A DNA stretch of 64,000 nt from Akkermansia muciniphila (GCF_018709685.1 NZ_JABDHQ010000003.1:1-64000); one strand, 5' to 3'. Numbered from the stretch's first letter, positions 37,878 through 51,837 are shown. Notes: generated by a model not told the origin, from the sequence alone. Program-made: numbers and translations.

Positions 37878-37961
37878 CTTCAACGAGGTGAGCAACTGAA
37901 AGAAAAGATGTCCAAAAAGACAAGGGATCATCTGCTTAAGTGAGGCACCTCCAAGTTGAAG
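37878..37961 (+). ncRNA. Candidate structured RNA upstream of the 74-aa protein
   Basis: An outer stem pairs 37878-37884 with 37955-37961 (7 bp) and 37885-37890 with 37946-37951 (6 bp), leaving a 3-base bulge. A nested hairpin pairs AGATG-TCC (37906-37913) with GGA-(t)-CATCT (37925-37933). The structure lies between rpmB and a small gene and is more ordered than the surrounding spacer. It could be a leader element, a small RNA, or chance. No known RNA family was recognised. Confidence 0.35.
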
Positions 37962-38029
37962 GTTTTATTGAAATATTAATATACCAAAGGACGTAGATAA
38001 AGAGTCCACTACTGGAAAAGATCACACAG

Positions 38030-38254
38030 ATGAAAGCCCAAACCAAAATCGCTCTGAGAATTAATGATGACAACCCCAACCACCACCTGTGGAACAACAG
38101 GGGGGTATGGTGGTGCCACGTTACGGTTCACAAGCCTGACTCAACGGCTGAACGCCTGAGATTCTCCCTGAAGACCCGTGACATCGAAAAAGCCCGCGCC
38201 CGCCGCGACAAGATTTTCGCCTCCATTCAGCAGCACTTCGGCATTGCCGCGTAA
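38030..38254 (+). CDS. Small arm-DNA-binding-like protein (integrase N-terminal-like)
   Basis: A 74-residue basic protein. VWWCHVTVHKP, then LRFSLKTRDIEKARARRDKIF follows the pattern of the arm-type DNA-binding domain at the N-terminus of tyrosine recombinases (three strands, then SLKTxDxxxAxxRRD helix). There is no catalytic domain downstream, only a terminator at 38298, so it is either a free-standing DNA-binding protein of the AP2/arm type or a leftover from an integrase. Two hundred bases of partly structured spacer separate it from rpmB. The similarity is by pattern only. Confidence 0.6.
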   Translation: MKAQTKIALRINDDNPNHHLWNNRGVWWCHVTVHKPDSTAERLRFSLKTRDIEKARARRDKIFASIQQHFGIAA

Positions 38255-38297
38255 GTCCGCCAGGAGGTAAAGGCAAGTCACATCAACTCCTTTTAAA

Positions 38298-38332
38298 AAC
38301 CGTTCCGGTCATCCCGGAACGGTTCTTTTTTT
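38298..38332. terminator. Bidirectional rho-independent terminator
   Basis: AACCGTTCCGG (38298-38308) pairs with CCGGAACGGTT (38314-38324) and is followed by seven T on the plus strand. An A-run before it gives T on the minus strand, serving the convergent GH27 gene. Confidence 0.9.
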
Positions 38333-38348
38333 ATCCTGATCCCGCTCA

Positions 38349-39950
38349 TCAGTTCTTTTTGATGAACCGGAACATGGCGGCTCCGTGGCTGTTGAGCTCC
38401 ACGGACATTTTTCCCTTCACCGTGCCCTGGTCGGCGCGTTTCCACAGGTCGCGTACCTCATACGTATCCGGCAGGCCAAGTTCCCCCAGGTTCACGCTCA
38501 GAACGCCCCTGGCGCCTCCCGTATTGAAAAAGGCCGCCGCCACGGAGCCGTCGGACAGCTCCTTCGTCCAAACCTGGAAATCCCCCCGGTGCCATGCCTT
38601 GCGGGACGGACGGGCCGCCGGATCCTGGTCCACGGCAATCACCTCGTCATTCGTAAGAAGGCCCATCGTGAACGAATCAATGTTCTCCAAATCGCAGGAA
38701 ATAATCAGCGGAGCGGACAGCAATGCCCACAGGGTCACGTGCGTATACTGCTCATCCGGAGAAAGCCGCGTCTGCACAAACGTGGTATTGGCATTGTTGG
38801 GCTTGCCCAGCTTCCCGATCTGAAGAATATCCGGATCATTCCAGTGCCCGGGGCGCATGTGCTTCTGCCAGCGTTCCTGGGAAAAACCTATCCTGCTGAC
38901 GCTGCCCCAGTGGTCCTCGATATCACCTGTAGTCCGCCACAGGTTGGCCAGCTTGGCCAGCCCTTCCACGTGCTCATACGGAGCGGCGTTGGACAGGCTC
39001 AGCACGATGTCCCGTCCGCTTGCGTCCAGCGCCTTGCGGATGCGTTCCGTCGTAGGCACGTCGTTGGGGTTCCAGTCCACCTTTACATAATCAAAGCCCC
39101 AGTCAGCCCATTGCCTGGCGTCCCGGTCAAAGAACCACACGGGCCCCGTGCGGTCCGCCTTCCTCCGATGCACTCCGGGATAACCGCCATACACCTGGTT
39201 CTCCTGCTTGCGGTCCTTTTCCGGAATGGTCAGTTCCGTATAATCCCCTTTCTTGTTGGGCGCGCTGCCGCCGATGAATCCGGCATACGTCCCCATCCAC
39301 GGGCTTGAATAAATGCCCGCCTTCATTCCCATGGCATGGATGGCGCTGCACATGGCCTTCATGTCCGGAAAACGCTTGTTGGGCTGGATGGCGCCATTCT
39401 TTCCTCCGCGCTCCCCCTGCCAGCAATCGTCAATATTAATGTAGCTCCAGCCATGGTTGGTCAATCCGAGTTCCACAAACAGCCGGGCCGTCTTGAGCAC
39501 GTTGTCCTGCCCCACGGCCTCACTGTAGGAATACCAGCTGCTCCACCCCATGGGAGGCGTCAGGCAAAGATCGTCCCCCACCTTCAGCACCCATTCCCCG
39601 GAATCCTTCCCATGGCTGTTGGCGGCCTTCAGCGCGACCTTGTATTCCCCCCTCTTTGCCGGGGCCTTCCCCGTAATCAGGCCTTCCGGGGTCATCTTCA
39701 ATCCCGGAGGAAGGCCGGACGCCTGAATCTTCATGGGCCTCTCTCCGGAAACCGGAACCTGGAACAACACGCTGGAACCGGGCCTGGCGCCGAACACGCG
39801 CGCTCCGTTGATGGAGGGCGCGGGAGACGTTTCAGGCGTCAGGCGCACTCCGGATTCCGCCGCCGGGTAGGGATTTGGAAATTCCGCGCCAAAAGCGGCG
39901 GAGACGGCGGTGCCCATAAGGACGGAAATAAATAACGGGGACATTTTCAT
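38349..39950 (-). CDS. Secreted GH27 alpha-galactosidase (or alpha-N-acetylgalactosaminidase)
   Basis: A 533-residue protein with a signal peptide (MKMSPLFISVLMGTAVSAAFGA), then an Ig-like domain (ASGLPPGLKMTPEGLITGKAPAKRG is the usual putative-Ig pattern), then the GH27 barrel from LTPPMGWSSWYSY. The nucleophile Asp is in YVKVDWNP (about D292) and the acid/base in GHWNDPDIL (about D372). NIDDCWQGERGG is the usual substrate-binding loop. A C-terminal beta domain follows. It would remove alpha-linked terminal galactose (blood group B-type or alpha-Gal caps) from mucin glycans. An upstream in-frame ATG (39977) precedes the signal peptide and was not chosen. Confidence 0.93.
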   Translation of the reverse strand: MKMSPLFISVLMGTAVSAAFGAEFPNPYPAAESGVRLTPETSPAPSINGARVFGARPGSSVLFQVPVSGERPMKIQASGLPPGLKMTPEGLITGKAPAKRGEYKVALKAANSHGKDSGEWVLKVGDDLCLTPPMGWSSWYSYSEAVGQDNVLKTARLFVELGLTNHGWSYINIDDCWQGERGGKNGAIQPNKRFPDMKAMCSAIHAMGMKAGIYSSPWMGTYAGFIGGSAPNKKGDYTELTIPEKDRKQENQVYGGYPGVHRRKADRTGPVWFFDRDARQWADWGFDYVKVDWNPNDVPTTERIRKALDASGRDIVLSLSNAAPYEHVEGLAKLANLWRTTGDIEDHWGSVSRIGFSQERWQKHMRPGHWNDPDILQIGKLGKPNNANTTFVQTRLSPDEQYTHVTLWALLSAPLIISCDLENIDSFTMGLLTNDEVIAVDQDPAARPSRKAWHRGDFQVWTKELSDGSVAAAFFNTGGARGVLSVNLGELGLPDTYEVRDLWKRADQGTVKGKMSVELNSHGAAMFRFIKKN

Positions 39951-40055
39951 CAGTGTGACAGGAGTGTCTACTAACAACGCCGCATCCGCCCTTCTTCTTT
40001 CATCTGAATTCTTCCGCGGAAACCATGTGCGCCATCCCCGTCTCCCGGCGGAGAA

Positions 40056-41084
40056 CTAGGGGTTCACGAAAGAGCTCAGCAGAAAGACTCCGGGCAGGCA
40101 CTCCGCCAGGGAACGGAAATCCTCTTCACTCATCACGCAGGCAGCCGTCGCCAGCGCATCCGCCATGGCTGCGCTGGGCGCCTGCACGCTTGCCTGGCGC
40201 CCTTCGGTAACGCCCAGCCCCGTATTCGGGTCCAGCACGTGGGAATACTCCACTCCGCCAATCTTCACCATCTGGCGGGCGTTCCCGGAGGTGGAAACGG
40301 CGGCATGGCTCAACAGCAGCGTTCTTCCTTCCCCGTGCCCGGCCTCCACCCGCAGCCGCCATCCCTTCTCCCCGGGCGGGGGAGCTCCCGCCAGCACGTC
40401 GCTGGTACTGTCAATGAAGAAAGAAAGCACCCCTTTTTCCTTTAAAAGCTCCGCCATCCGGTCCACGGCAAACCCCTTGCCGATGCCTCCCAGGTCCAAC
40501 CTCATTCCGGGAACCTTCTTGAGCGCCCCTCTCTTCCCCACGCACAGCTTTTCCCAACCGGAAGCCCGGCGTGCGCATTCCAACTCCTCATGGGACGGGA
40601 GAACGTCCCGGCGGCGGCTCTTCTTCCACAGGCGGATGCAGGGCCCCAGCGTGAGATCAAACGCGCCGTCCGTCAGCCGGGAATATTTCATGGCCAGCAG
40701 CAGAACCTCTTTCAGTTCCACAGGTATGGGCACGACAACGCCGCTTTCCGCCGCGTTAAATGCGGCCAGGGAGCTTTCCGCATCCATGGCGGACATCACC
40801 TTCTCCCAGTGAACGGCGCAGGCCAGCGCCTCCGTACAGGCTTTTTCCGTCTCCGCCGCGTCCATGCCCTTCCCGGGATAGGCGCGTACCGTAAACACCG
40901 TCCCCATGGCTGCGCCGCGGACCGTCACCCTGCCGTCCGCGGCATGCACGCAGGAAAGCGGGTTCAGCGGCGCGCCCTCCTTTTCCGCCCCGTGCGCACA
41001 ATCCATTCCCACGGCGATCAACAGGCATAGCATCATAACAACGGACTGCCGGGAAAAAGAGATCATGCGCAACTGAGTAATCAT
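40056..41084 (-). CDS. apbE: FAD:protein FMN transferase
   Basis: ApbE attaches FMN covalently to Thr residues of exported flavoproteins such as NqrB/NqrC and RnfG. The 342-residue product has an N-terminal signal or anchor (about residues 14-32), AAMGTVFTVRAY at the start of the domain, DGAFDLTLGP, the signature LDLGGIGKGFAVDRM and the C-terminal YSHVLDPNTG with the metal ligand, followed by VQAPSAAMADALATA. The first Met (MITQLRMISF) or the second (MISFSRQS) could be the start. The target is not encoded in this window. Confidence 0.93.
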   Translation of the reverse strand: MITQLRMISFSRQSVVMMLCLLIAVGMDCAHGAEKEGAPLNPLSCVHAADGRVTVRGAAMGTVFTVRAYPGKGMDAAETEKACTEALACAVHWEKVMSAMDAESSLAAFNAAESGVVVPIPVELKEVLLLAMKYSRLTDGAFDLTLGPCIRLWKKSRRRDVLPSHEELECARRASGWEKLCVGKRGALKKVPGMRLDLGGIGKGFAVDRMAELLKEKGVLSFFIDSTSDVLAGAPPPGEKGWRLRVEAGHGEGRTLLLSHAAVSTSGNARQMVKIGGVEYSHVLDPNTGLGVTEGRQASVQAPSAAMADALATAACVMSEEDFRSLAECLPGVFLLSSFVNP

Positions 41085-41091
41085 GTTTTAA

Positions 41092-44631
<3,540 letters not shown>

Positions 44632-44667
44632 TCCTAAAATATTCATACAACTTTTTCCAGAGCTCTC

Positions 44668-44683
44668 CGGATTATCAATCCGG
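44668..44683. repeat. Left 16-bp inverted repeat (IRL) of a putative invertible element
   Basis: CGGATTATCAATCCGG, the exact reverse complement of 44940-44955. The site is itself nearly palindromic with an ATC centre, and is part of a 9-bp hairpin (44665-44685). It lies 36 bases after the stop of the DUF3472/BNR gene. Confidence 0.85.
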
Positions 44684-44689
44684 AGTCAA
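44684..44689 (-). promoter_or_regulatory. TTGACT -35 box facing away from the autotransporter
   Basis: On the minus strand TTGACT directly abuts IRL. In the orientation shown, the base pairs 17 nt beyond it (AGAGCT) are no -10. After inversion it would sit 17 nt from AATTAT (44957-44962), in front of the autotransporter. Confidence 0.55.
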
Positions 44690-44790
44690 GAGCGAATTCT
44701 AAGAGTCAGGAATTTGTGCGGAACAGCTACTGTATCATGAAGCATTCCCCCGCATTAACTTCCCCGGATTCGCCCCACACGTTCCGGGAG

Positions 44791-44810
44791 CGCCGCATGT
44801 CCATGCGGCG
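44791..44810. repeat. GC-rich palindrome inside the putative invertible segment
   Basis: CGCCGCATG (44791-44799) and CATGCGGCG (44802-44810) are perfectly complementary with two bases between. This could be a terminator-like or protein-binding site within the segment. Confidence 0.5.
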
Positions 44811-44939
44811 TCTGCACTAGATGTGTCCGTCAGGACGTACTGCCTTTCCGAGAATACAGTTCGCTGCCGCTCAGTTCCATATTCAGGTGCCACGACGCTC
44901 CTTGCAGAGGCAGGTATTTATGTGCTGTTTTAATGCATA

Positions 44940-44955
44940 CCGGATTGATAATCCG
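44940..44955. repeat. Right 16-bp inverted repeat (IRR) of a putative invertible element
   Basis: CCGGATTGATAATCCG, the exact reverse complement of IRL at 44668-44683. It ends 14 bases before the autotransporter ATG; the fixed AATTAT (44957-44962) lies just outside it. Confidence 0.85.
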
Positions 44956-44969
44956 CAATTATCATTAGG

Positions 44970-47462
44970 ATGAAAACGATATTGCCATTTAAACCAGTAA
45001 TATCCCGGCTCTTTTGCATCGCCGGCATTACAGTGGCCGGAAGTTTCCTGGCGGAAGGCGCAGGTGTGGAACTCACCTATCCCGGAGCCCCACTGGACGA
45101 AAACGGCCTCCTGTTCCCGCAGGACAGCCTATCGGACAACACGGTCTCCATCACGGGAGGCTCCATTCCCGGAAACGCCTATGGAGCCAAAACAACAGAC
45201 GGAGACACTGTCCGTAACCGGATTTCCATGACCGGAGGTTCTGTCCTCCATCTTCTCGGAGCTTATTCCGCGACGGGAACCGTGGAATATAATTCCGTCA
45301 TTCTTGGGGGCGGGACGGTCGCCCGCAACGTTTATGGCGGAGAAAGCGGCAGCGGAAACGCTCAATATAATTCCATCACAATGACGGGGGGAAGCGCTCA
45401 ATGGGTGCAGGGGGCCTACAGTGATTCCGGCAATGTCACGGGGAACGAAGTCCTTATTTCCGGCGGTACGTTAAGCGGCGGCGTCAATGGAGGCCAAACA
45501 GCCGGCGGAGACGCTATCTCCAACAGCGTGCGGCTTGGCAATGCCACGGCAACTTGGCTCAACGGCGGCTATTCCTCTACAGGGAATGCCTCCGGCAACC
45601 GGGTAATCATCACCAGCGGCGGCGTCAACAACAATGCCTTCGGAGGTTTTGTGGAATCCGGCCGGGGGAACGCCTGCAACAACCTGTTCATCATGCATGG
45701 AGGAGAAGTGGGGCTCAACGGAGAAATACCCGGCGTAGGCCATGGAATCATGGGAGGGAGGGCCAGTGAAGGAAACGCCTCCGGCAACCGGGTAATCTTC
45801 CTCGGTGGCCATACAGGATTCATTGACGGGGGGACTTCCTCCAACGGAGGGGCCGCTTCCGGCAACCATGTTCTTATTCTGGGAGGGAACATTGACGGCT
45901 CCGTCACGGGTGGAATGAGTTTCCAGGGATCTTCCAGCGGCAATGTGGTGGAAATCCGGGGAGGCACGGTAGGGGGATATATCTACGGAGGCAGAGCGGA
46001 CAAAGGAACGGCCAGCAACAATACCGTTATTCTGGAAGGCAACTTCAACCTTAACGGTGTTTTCGGCGGATGGGACGCCTATGCCTCCAGTCCAGGAGCC
46101 ACGGCTATGGATGTAACAACGGGCAACATGCTCATTCTGGAAAACTTTCAGGGAAGCGCAACGAACGTGGGCAATTTTGAGCACTACGTTTTCCGCCTGT
46201 CGTCCTGGAACGAAAACGGCGCTCCCATGCTCACCATCTCCAACGGAACTTCTTCCACCGCTCCCTCGGCTACGGACCTTTCCGGCTCCACCATCCGGGT
46301 GGAAATCACCGGTGTTTCTCCGGGAAGCCCCGGCCCTGCTGTGGGAGACACCATTTCCCTCATCCGCAACAACATGGGGCTCATCACCAACGGCATGATC
46401 CTGAAAACCCCTTTCGTCTCCTTCAAACGCGGCATCGCCATGCTCTATGACGCCGCCGTCTCCGTGGGAAACACCAGCATTGACGCTACCGTCACTTCCA
46501 GCCGCCTGAATCCCCAGCTGAAATCCCTTTCCGAAGGCCGCGCCGCCGCCATGGCCCTGAACAACCAGGGCGGGGACCTCGCCGCCGGGCTGGGAATCAG
46601 CCGCGCCGCCATGGCCACCATGCGGGGGGGCTCCCCTTCCGGCATGGAAACATTCCTCGCCATGGAAGGCTCTCATTCCAACTACGCCACCGGCTCCCGT
46701 GTGGAACAGGACGGCTACGCCATTCTGGCAGGCGTTTCCGCCGGATTTTCCAAAAACCGTTCTGTAGTGCTGGGCGGTTTCATGGAAAGCGGCTGGGGCA
46801 GCTACACGGCCCACAACGCCTTTGCAGACGCCCCCTTTGTACGGGCTTCCGGGGACACCTCCTATTACGGCGGCGGCCTTCTGGCCCGCTGGGACCTCAC
46901 GGATAACGGCCTCAGAGGAATCGCACTGGAGGCTTCCTTCCGCGCGGGACGGCTGGACTCGGACTACCGCAGCGGAGACCTAGTGGACGGGGCGGGCAAT
47001 CCCTCCGCCTATAACCTTTCCTCTCCTTACTACGGCGGCCACGCTGGAGCGGCGTTGACAAGGGAGCTGGGCCGGAAAGTGAACATGGAGGCCTACGGGC
47101 GCTTCCTGTGGACGCGCCAGGACGGTGACCACGCCACGGTCTCCGGGGACCATATCCGGTTCCGGGACATGAACTCCAGTCGGCTCCAGGGCGGTGCGCG
47201 CTTCCACTACGAGATGACGCAAGCCATCCGCCCGTACGCGGGAGCGGCGTATGAATGGCAGTGCAATGGAACGGCCCGCGCCTCCGCCTACGGCCAGGAC
47301 ATCGCCGCGCCCACCTTGCGCGGCGGCACGGGCATGGCGGAACTGGGCGTGATCTTCCAGCCCGTAGCCGGCAAACCCATGTTCGTTGATCTTGGAGTGA
47401 AAGGATACGCGGGCAAACGCGAGGGGGTGAGCGGAAACCTCCAATTCCGGGCGGCTTTCTAA
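44970..47462 (+). CDS. Autotransporter with repetitive passenger domain
   Basis: An 830-residue protein with a long signal peptide (about residues 1-30, cleavage near AEGA). Residues about 35-360 consist of degenerate repeats of roughly 30 residues, pattern N-x-V-x-I-x-GG, then GG-x-(S/T), then G-x-A-x-x-N, which should form a beta-helix. Residues about 560-830 are an outer-membrane autotransporter barrel (DGYAILAGVSAGFSKNRS, GGLLARWDLTDNGLRG, GMAELGVIF) ending in aromatic Phe (LQFRAAF), as required for BAM recognition. It is predicted to be surface-exposed. It lies directly behind the putative invertible promoter, so its expression may be phase-variable. Confidence 0.88.
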   Translation: MKTILPFKPVISRLFCIAGITVAGSFLAEGAGVELTYPGAPLDENGLLFPQDSLSDNTVSITGGSIPGNAYGAKTTDGDTVRNRISMTGGSVLHLLGAYSATGTVEYNSVILGGGTVARNVYGGESGSGNAQYNSITMTGGSAQWVQGAYSDSGNVTGNEVLISGGTLSGGVNGGQTAGGDAISNSVRLGNATATWLNGGYSSTGNASGNRVIITSGGVNNNAFGGFVESGRGNACNNLFIMHGGEVGLNGEIPGVGHGIMGGRASEGNASGNRVIFLGGHTGFIDGGTSSNGGAASGNHVLILGGNIDGSVTGGMSFQGSSSGNVVEIRGGTVGGYIYGGRADKGTASNNTVILEGNFNLNGVFGGWDAYASSPGATAMDVTTGNMLILENFQGSATNVGNFEHYVFRLSSWNENGAPMLTISNGTSSTAPSATDLSGSTIRVEITGVSPGSPGPAVGDTISLIRNNMGLITNGMILKTPFVSFKRGIAMLYDAAVSVGNTSIDATVTSSRLNPQLKSLSEGRAAAMALNNQGGDLAAGLGISRAAMATMRGGSPSGMETFLAMEGSHSNYATGSRVEQDGYAILAGVSAGFSKNRSVVLGGFMESGWGSYTAHNAFADAPFVRASGDTSYYGGGLLARWDLTDNGLRGIALEASFRAGRLDSDYRSGDLVDGAGNPSAYNLSSPYYGGHAGAALTRELGRKVNMEAYGRFLWTRQDGDHATVSGDHIRFRDMNSSRLQGGARFHYEMTQAIRPYAGAAYEWQCNGTARASAYGQDIAAPTLRGGTGMAELGVIFQPVAGKPMFVDLGVKGYAGKREGVSGNLQFRAAF

Positions 47463-47486
47463 TTCCCCGGACAGCCGTTCAAAACA

Positions 47487-47521
47487 ACAGGCCGCGGCGT
47501 TCTGCCGCCGCGGCCTGTTTT
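47487..47521. terminator. Terminator between convergent autotransporter and dapL genes
   Basis: A 13-bp GC-rich stem (47487-47499 with 47506-47518), a 6-base loop and a TTTT tail on the plus strand; the minus side also reads TTTT. Confidence 0.88.
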
Positions 47522-47540
47522 CATTTACCGTGCCGCCTGC

Positions 47541-48782
47541 CTATCTGGCGAACAGGGAGTGAATGCGGCGGCAAACCTCATCCACGTTCTCCCGTGAATT
47601 GAACGCGGAAATGCGGAAAAACCCTTCCCCTCTGGAACCGAAGCCGGAACCGGGCGTAATGACCACATTCGCCTCATACAGCATCTTGTCAAACATCTGC
47701 CAGCTATCCAGGCCGTCCGGGCACTGCACCCAGACGTACGGGGCGTTTTCCCCGCCCCACACGCGCATTCCCGCCTGGCGGCAGGCATTCAGCAGCAGAG
47801 CGGCGTTCCCCAGGTAATGGCTGATCAGCACGGCAGTCTGCGCCATGCCTTCCAGAGTGAACAGGGCCGCGGCGCCCCGCTGGACGATGTAGGAAGCGCC
47901 GTTGAACTTCGTACTGGTGCGCCGGCTCCAGAGCTGGCTGATCAGCACCTTGTTCCCCCGTGAATCATGGCCGTGCAGGTCTTTGGGAATTACCACGTAG
48001 CCGCAGCGCACCCCCGTAAAGCCTCCCTGCTTGGAAAAGGAGCGGAACTCAATGGCGCAGTCGCGCGCGCCGGGAATCTCAAAAATGGACCTGGGAACGG
48101 CAGAATCCTGAATAAAGGCCTCATACGCGGAATCATACAGGATAATGGCATGGTTCGCCCGCGCATACTCCACCCACTTCAACAGTTCATTCCGGTTGGC
48201 GACGGCTCCGGTAGGATTGTTCGGGAAGCACAGGTAAATCAAATCCACGTGTTCATCCGGCAATTCCGGCACAAAATTATTCTCCGGCGTGCAGGGAAGG
48301 TACACCAGCCCTTCATAGGAGCCGTCCGCACCGGCCTCACCGGTATTGCCGGCCATCACATTGGTATCCACGTATACGGGATAAACCGGGTCCGGCACAG
48401 CAATCTTGTTCCCCGGGCCGAAAATGTCCAGAATGTTGCCCGTATCACACTTGGCGCCGTCGGACACGTAAATCTCATCCACCTCCACATGCACGCCATG
48501 GGCCTGGTAGGCTTTTTTGGCAATCGCCTCCCGCAGCCAGAAATACCCCTGTTCCGGCCCGTAGCCGTGAAAACGCTCATGGCAGGCCAGATCGTCCACC
48601 GCCTCATGCATGGCCTCAATGGCCGCCATGGGCAGAGGCTCCGTCACGTCTCCAATGCCGCAGCGGATCAGCCTTTTAGCCGCCTCCGGGTGGGACTCCA
48701 TGAACGCATTCACGCGGCGCCCTATTTCCGGGAACAAATATCCCGCCTGCAGCTTGAGGAAGTTATCGTTAATATTAGGCAT
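47541..48782 (-). CDS. dapL: LL-diaminopimelate aminotransferase
   Basis: DapL converts tetrahydrodipicolinate directly to LL-diaminopimelate, the lysine and peptidoglycan precursor route of plants, Chlamydiae and Verrucomicrobia. The 413-residue PLP enzyme shows [21 protein letters not shown], the [10 protein letters not shown] loop, [22 protein letters not shown], and the PLP Lys in [16 protein letters not shown]. The C-terminal [18 protein letters not shown] is typical. The frame runs upstream to 48869, but the conserved N-terminus begins at 48782. Confidence 0.96.
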   Translation of the reverse strand: MPNINDNFLKLQAGYLFPEIGRRVNAFMESHPEAAKRLIRCGIGDVTEPLPMAAIEAMHEAVDDLACHERFHGYGPEQGYFWLREAIAKKAYQAHGVHVEVDEIYVSDGAKCDTGNILDIFGPGNKIAVPDPVYPVYVDTNVMAGNTGEAGADGSYEGLVYLPCTPENNFVPELPDEHVDLIYLCFPNNPTGAVANRNELLKWVEYARANHAIILYDSAYEAFIQDSAVPRSIFEIPGARDCAIEFRSFSKQGGFTGVRCGYVVIPKDLHGHDSRGNKVLISQLWSRRTSTKFNGASYIVQRGAAALFTLEGMAQTAVLISHYLGNAALLLNACRQAGMRVWGGENAPYVWVQCPDGLDSWQMFDKMLYEANVVITPGSGFGSRGEGFFRISAFNSRENVDEVCRRIHSLFAR

Positions 48783-48921
48783 GGTTTTAATAGTAAGTGT
48801 ACCCATTCCATACCTTGCACGGAACGGAATCAAGGCCCGGTTCCGGCATCCCCCGCCTCCCTGCGTCACAATCCCGCGCGGGCCTCTCCGCCTCCCCGCA
48901 TGCGCAGGGAGGGCCCGCGGC

Positions 48922-49617
48922 CTATTTGCGCTTCATGCTCCGCATCAGTTCCTTGTCTTCCCGGCTCACCCGCAGGGATTCAATGATCTTCTGCAATGCC
49001 TTGTTGTAAGTGAAATCGGACAGGGAGGAATTACGCAAATATTCCAGCGTCAGCGCCGGGAACTTCACATAACAGACGGAAACCGCCCAGGCTACGGCCA
49101 TGCCCACGTAGTAATCCTCATGCCGCACCCCGTCCAGCAGGGAAAGCACCCGCTCCACGTAATCCTCCGTAATGAAGTGGGCCAGCATCATCACCACGGC
49201 AAAGCGGACATCATACACACGGGTGGAATTCAAATACGGCTGAATGAACTCCCACACCAGGGACGGATGCTTTTTGCTGAACTTCAGCCCGGAGCAGAAG
49301 GTATCGCAAACGGCCCAGTTATCCATGCGGGGCACAAAGCGCGCGACGTGTTCCAGGCGTTCCTCCGGCTCCATGCGCGCCAGCGCTATCAGCATGCCGT
49401 CCAGCATCACTTCCTCCGCATACGGATCCCCGGCGGGGTTCTCCAGTAGCTCCCGCCAATTCCCCCTCAACTCCTCACGGGCAAGATTCCGGAGTACGGG
49501 CAGGCGGACGCCCAGCAGGCGGCTGACGCCGGGAATCAGGGCAGCGGAAAACTTCTGGAACTCCGGTTCCGCCAATGCCTCAATCTTTTCCCTCAGCTTC
49601 CGCCTGCGCTCAATCAT
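48922..49617 (-). CDS. DNA alkylation repair protein (HEAT-like, AlkD/YhaZ-type)
   Basis: A 231-residue all-helical protein. The pattern [28 protein letters not shown] and [27 protein letters not shown] matches the ALK-type HEAT-repeat DNA glycosylase family, which binds alkylated bases through the DNA backbone. The catalytic context is not clear from sequence, and many relatives have unknown substrates. The frame extends to 49791 and another Met is at 49626; 49617 or 49626 fits the family start. It diverges from the zinc-ribbon gene. Confidence 0.85.
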   Translation of the reverse strand: MIERRRKLREKIEALAEPEFQKFSAALIPGVSRLLGVRLPVLRNLAREELRGNWRELLENPAGDPYAEEVMLDGMLIALARMEPEERLEHVARFVPRMDNWAVCDTFCSGLKFSKKHPSLVWEFIQPYLNSTRVYDVRFAVVMMLAHFITEDYVERVLSLLDGVRHEDYYVGMAVAWAVSVCYVKFPALTLEYLRNSSLSDFTYNKALQKIIESLRVSREDKELMRSMKRK

Positions 49618-49801
49618 GGGCGCCATCCTACATGGAGGCCATGTGCCGCACAAGGGGGAATTCCCGTGTGAGAGGCGGTGGAATCCATGCGGAATCCTCC
49701 TTCGGAAACGCTCTTCCTGCCCTTCCGGAGGCGCACCTAAAAAGAAATGGCGGCTTCCCGCCTTCTGTGGTAGCCTGCGGACAGGCAGCAAGCCGTCCCC
49801 T

Positions 49802-50458
49802 ATGTCTTCCAGCCTTCAACAATTGAAATGCCCCGGATGCGGCACTCCGTTTTCCGCGGCGGATGTGGACAACCGCCGGGATACGGTCACCTGCGGAAGC
49901 TGCGGACTTTCCACCCCCTGGACGTCCCTGGTCCGGGAGCATGAATTCCATGATGTGCCTGCTGCCCCTTCCAGGCATCTGACGGTAACATCCGCCAAGG
50001 GAAAGGTCACACTCACCTACAGGCATTCCCTTTCCAAAATACTTCTTTATACGGGGCTGGCCGTGGTTTGGGGGCTGGTTACCCTGGTGCTCGTCCTCAT
50101 CTCCTTCGGACCGGGGAAAACGGACTTCGCGCTGCCCGTCTTCACCACTTTCTTTGCCATCACGGAAGCCTTCATCATCTTTCTCTGCGTTGACATGATG
50201 CTGGGAAAAGCCGTTCTCCGGGTGGAACCGGGTAAAGCGTCCCTTTTCCGGGGCATAGGCCCGGTGGGGAGCACATGGACTTTTCTTCTTCCCGCGCAGG
50301 CCCCGATCATGATGGAGCGCAAGGGAGGGGAAAAAACGGACTACTGCCGCATCTCCGTGCCCCAGCCCACCGGAAGGCCGTTTTACTTTTCCGGCGGCAT
50401 TTCAGACCCGGAGACTCTTGAATACATTGCCGCCGTTCTGCGTCAGTTCCGCGCCTGA
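49802..50458 (+). CDS. Zinc-ribbon membrane protein, paralog A
   Basis: A 218-residue protein. Two CxxC pairs (Cys10/13 and Cys31/34) form a zinc ribbon (LKCPGCG...VTCGSCG). After a linker come two transmembrane helices (about residues 80-103 and 112-132), then a C-terminal domain with VLRVEPGKASLFRGIG and ISVPQPTGRPFYFSGGI, which looks PH-like. The same layout occurs at 53908-54570. The function is unknown. The frame opens at 49244, but the ribbon sits at the N-terminus with ATG at 49802. Confidence 0.75.
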   Translation: MSSSLQQLKCPGCGTPFSAADVDNRRDTVTCGSCGLSTPWTSLVREHEFHDVPAAPSRHLTVTSAKGKVTLTYRHSLSKILLYTGLAVVWGLVTLVLVLISFGPGKTDFALPVFTTFFAITEAFIIFLCVDMMLGKAVLRVEPGKASLFRGIGPVGSTWTFLLPAQAPIMMERKGGEKTDYCRISVPQPTGRPFYFSGGISDPETLEYIAAVLRQFRA

Positions 50459-50481
50459 AGCCGGAATTTTCACGGTCATGA

Positions 50482-51837
<1,356 letters not shown>

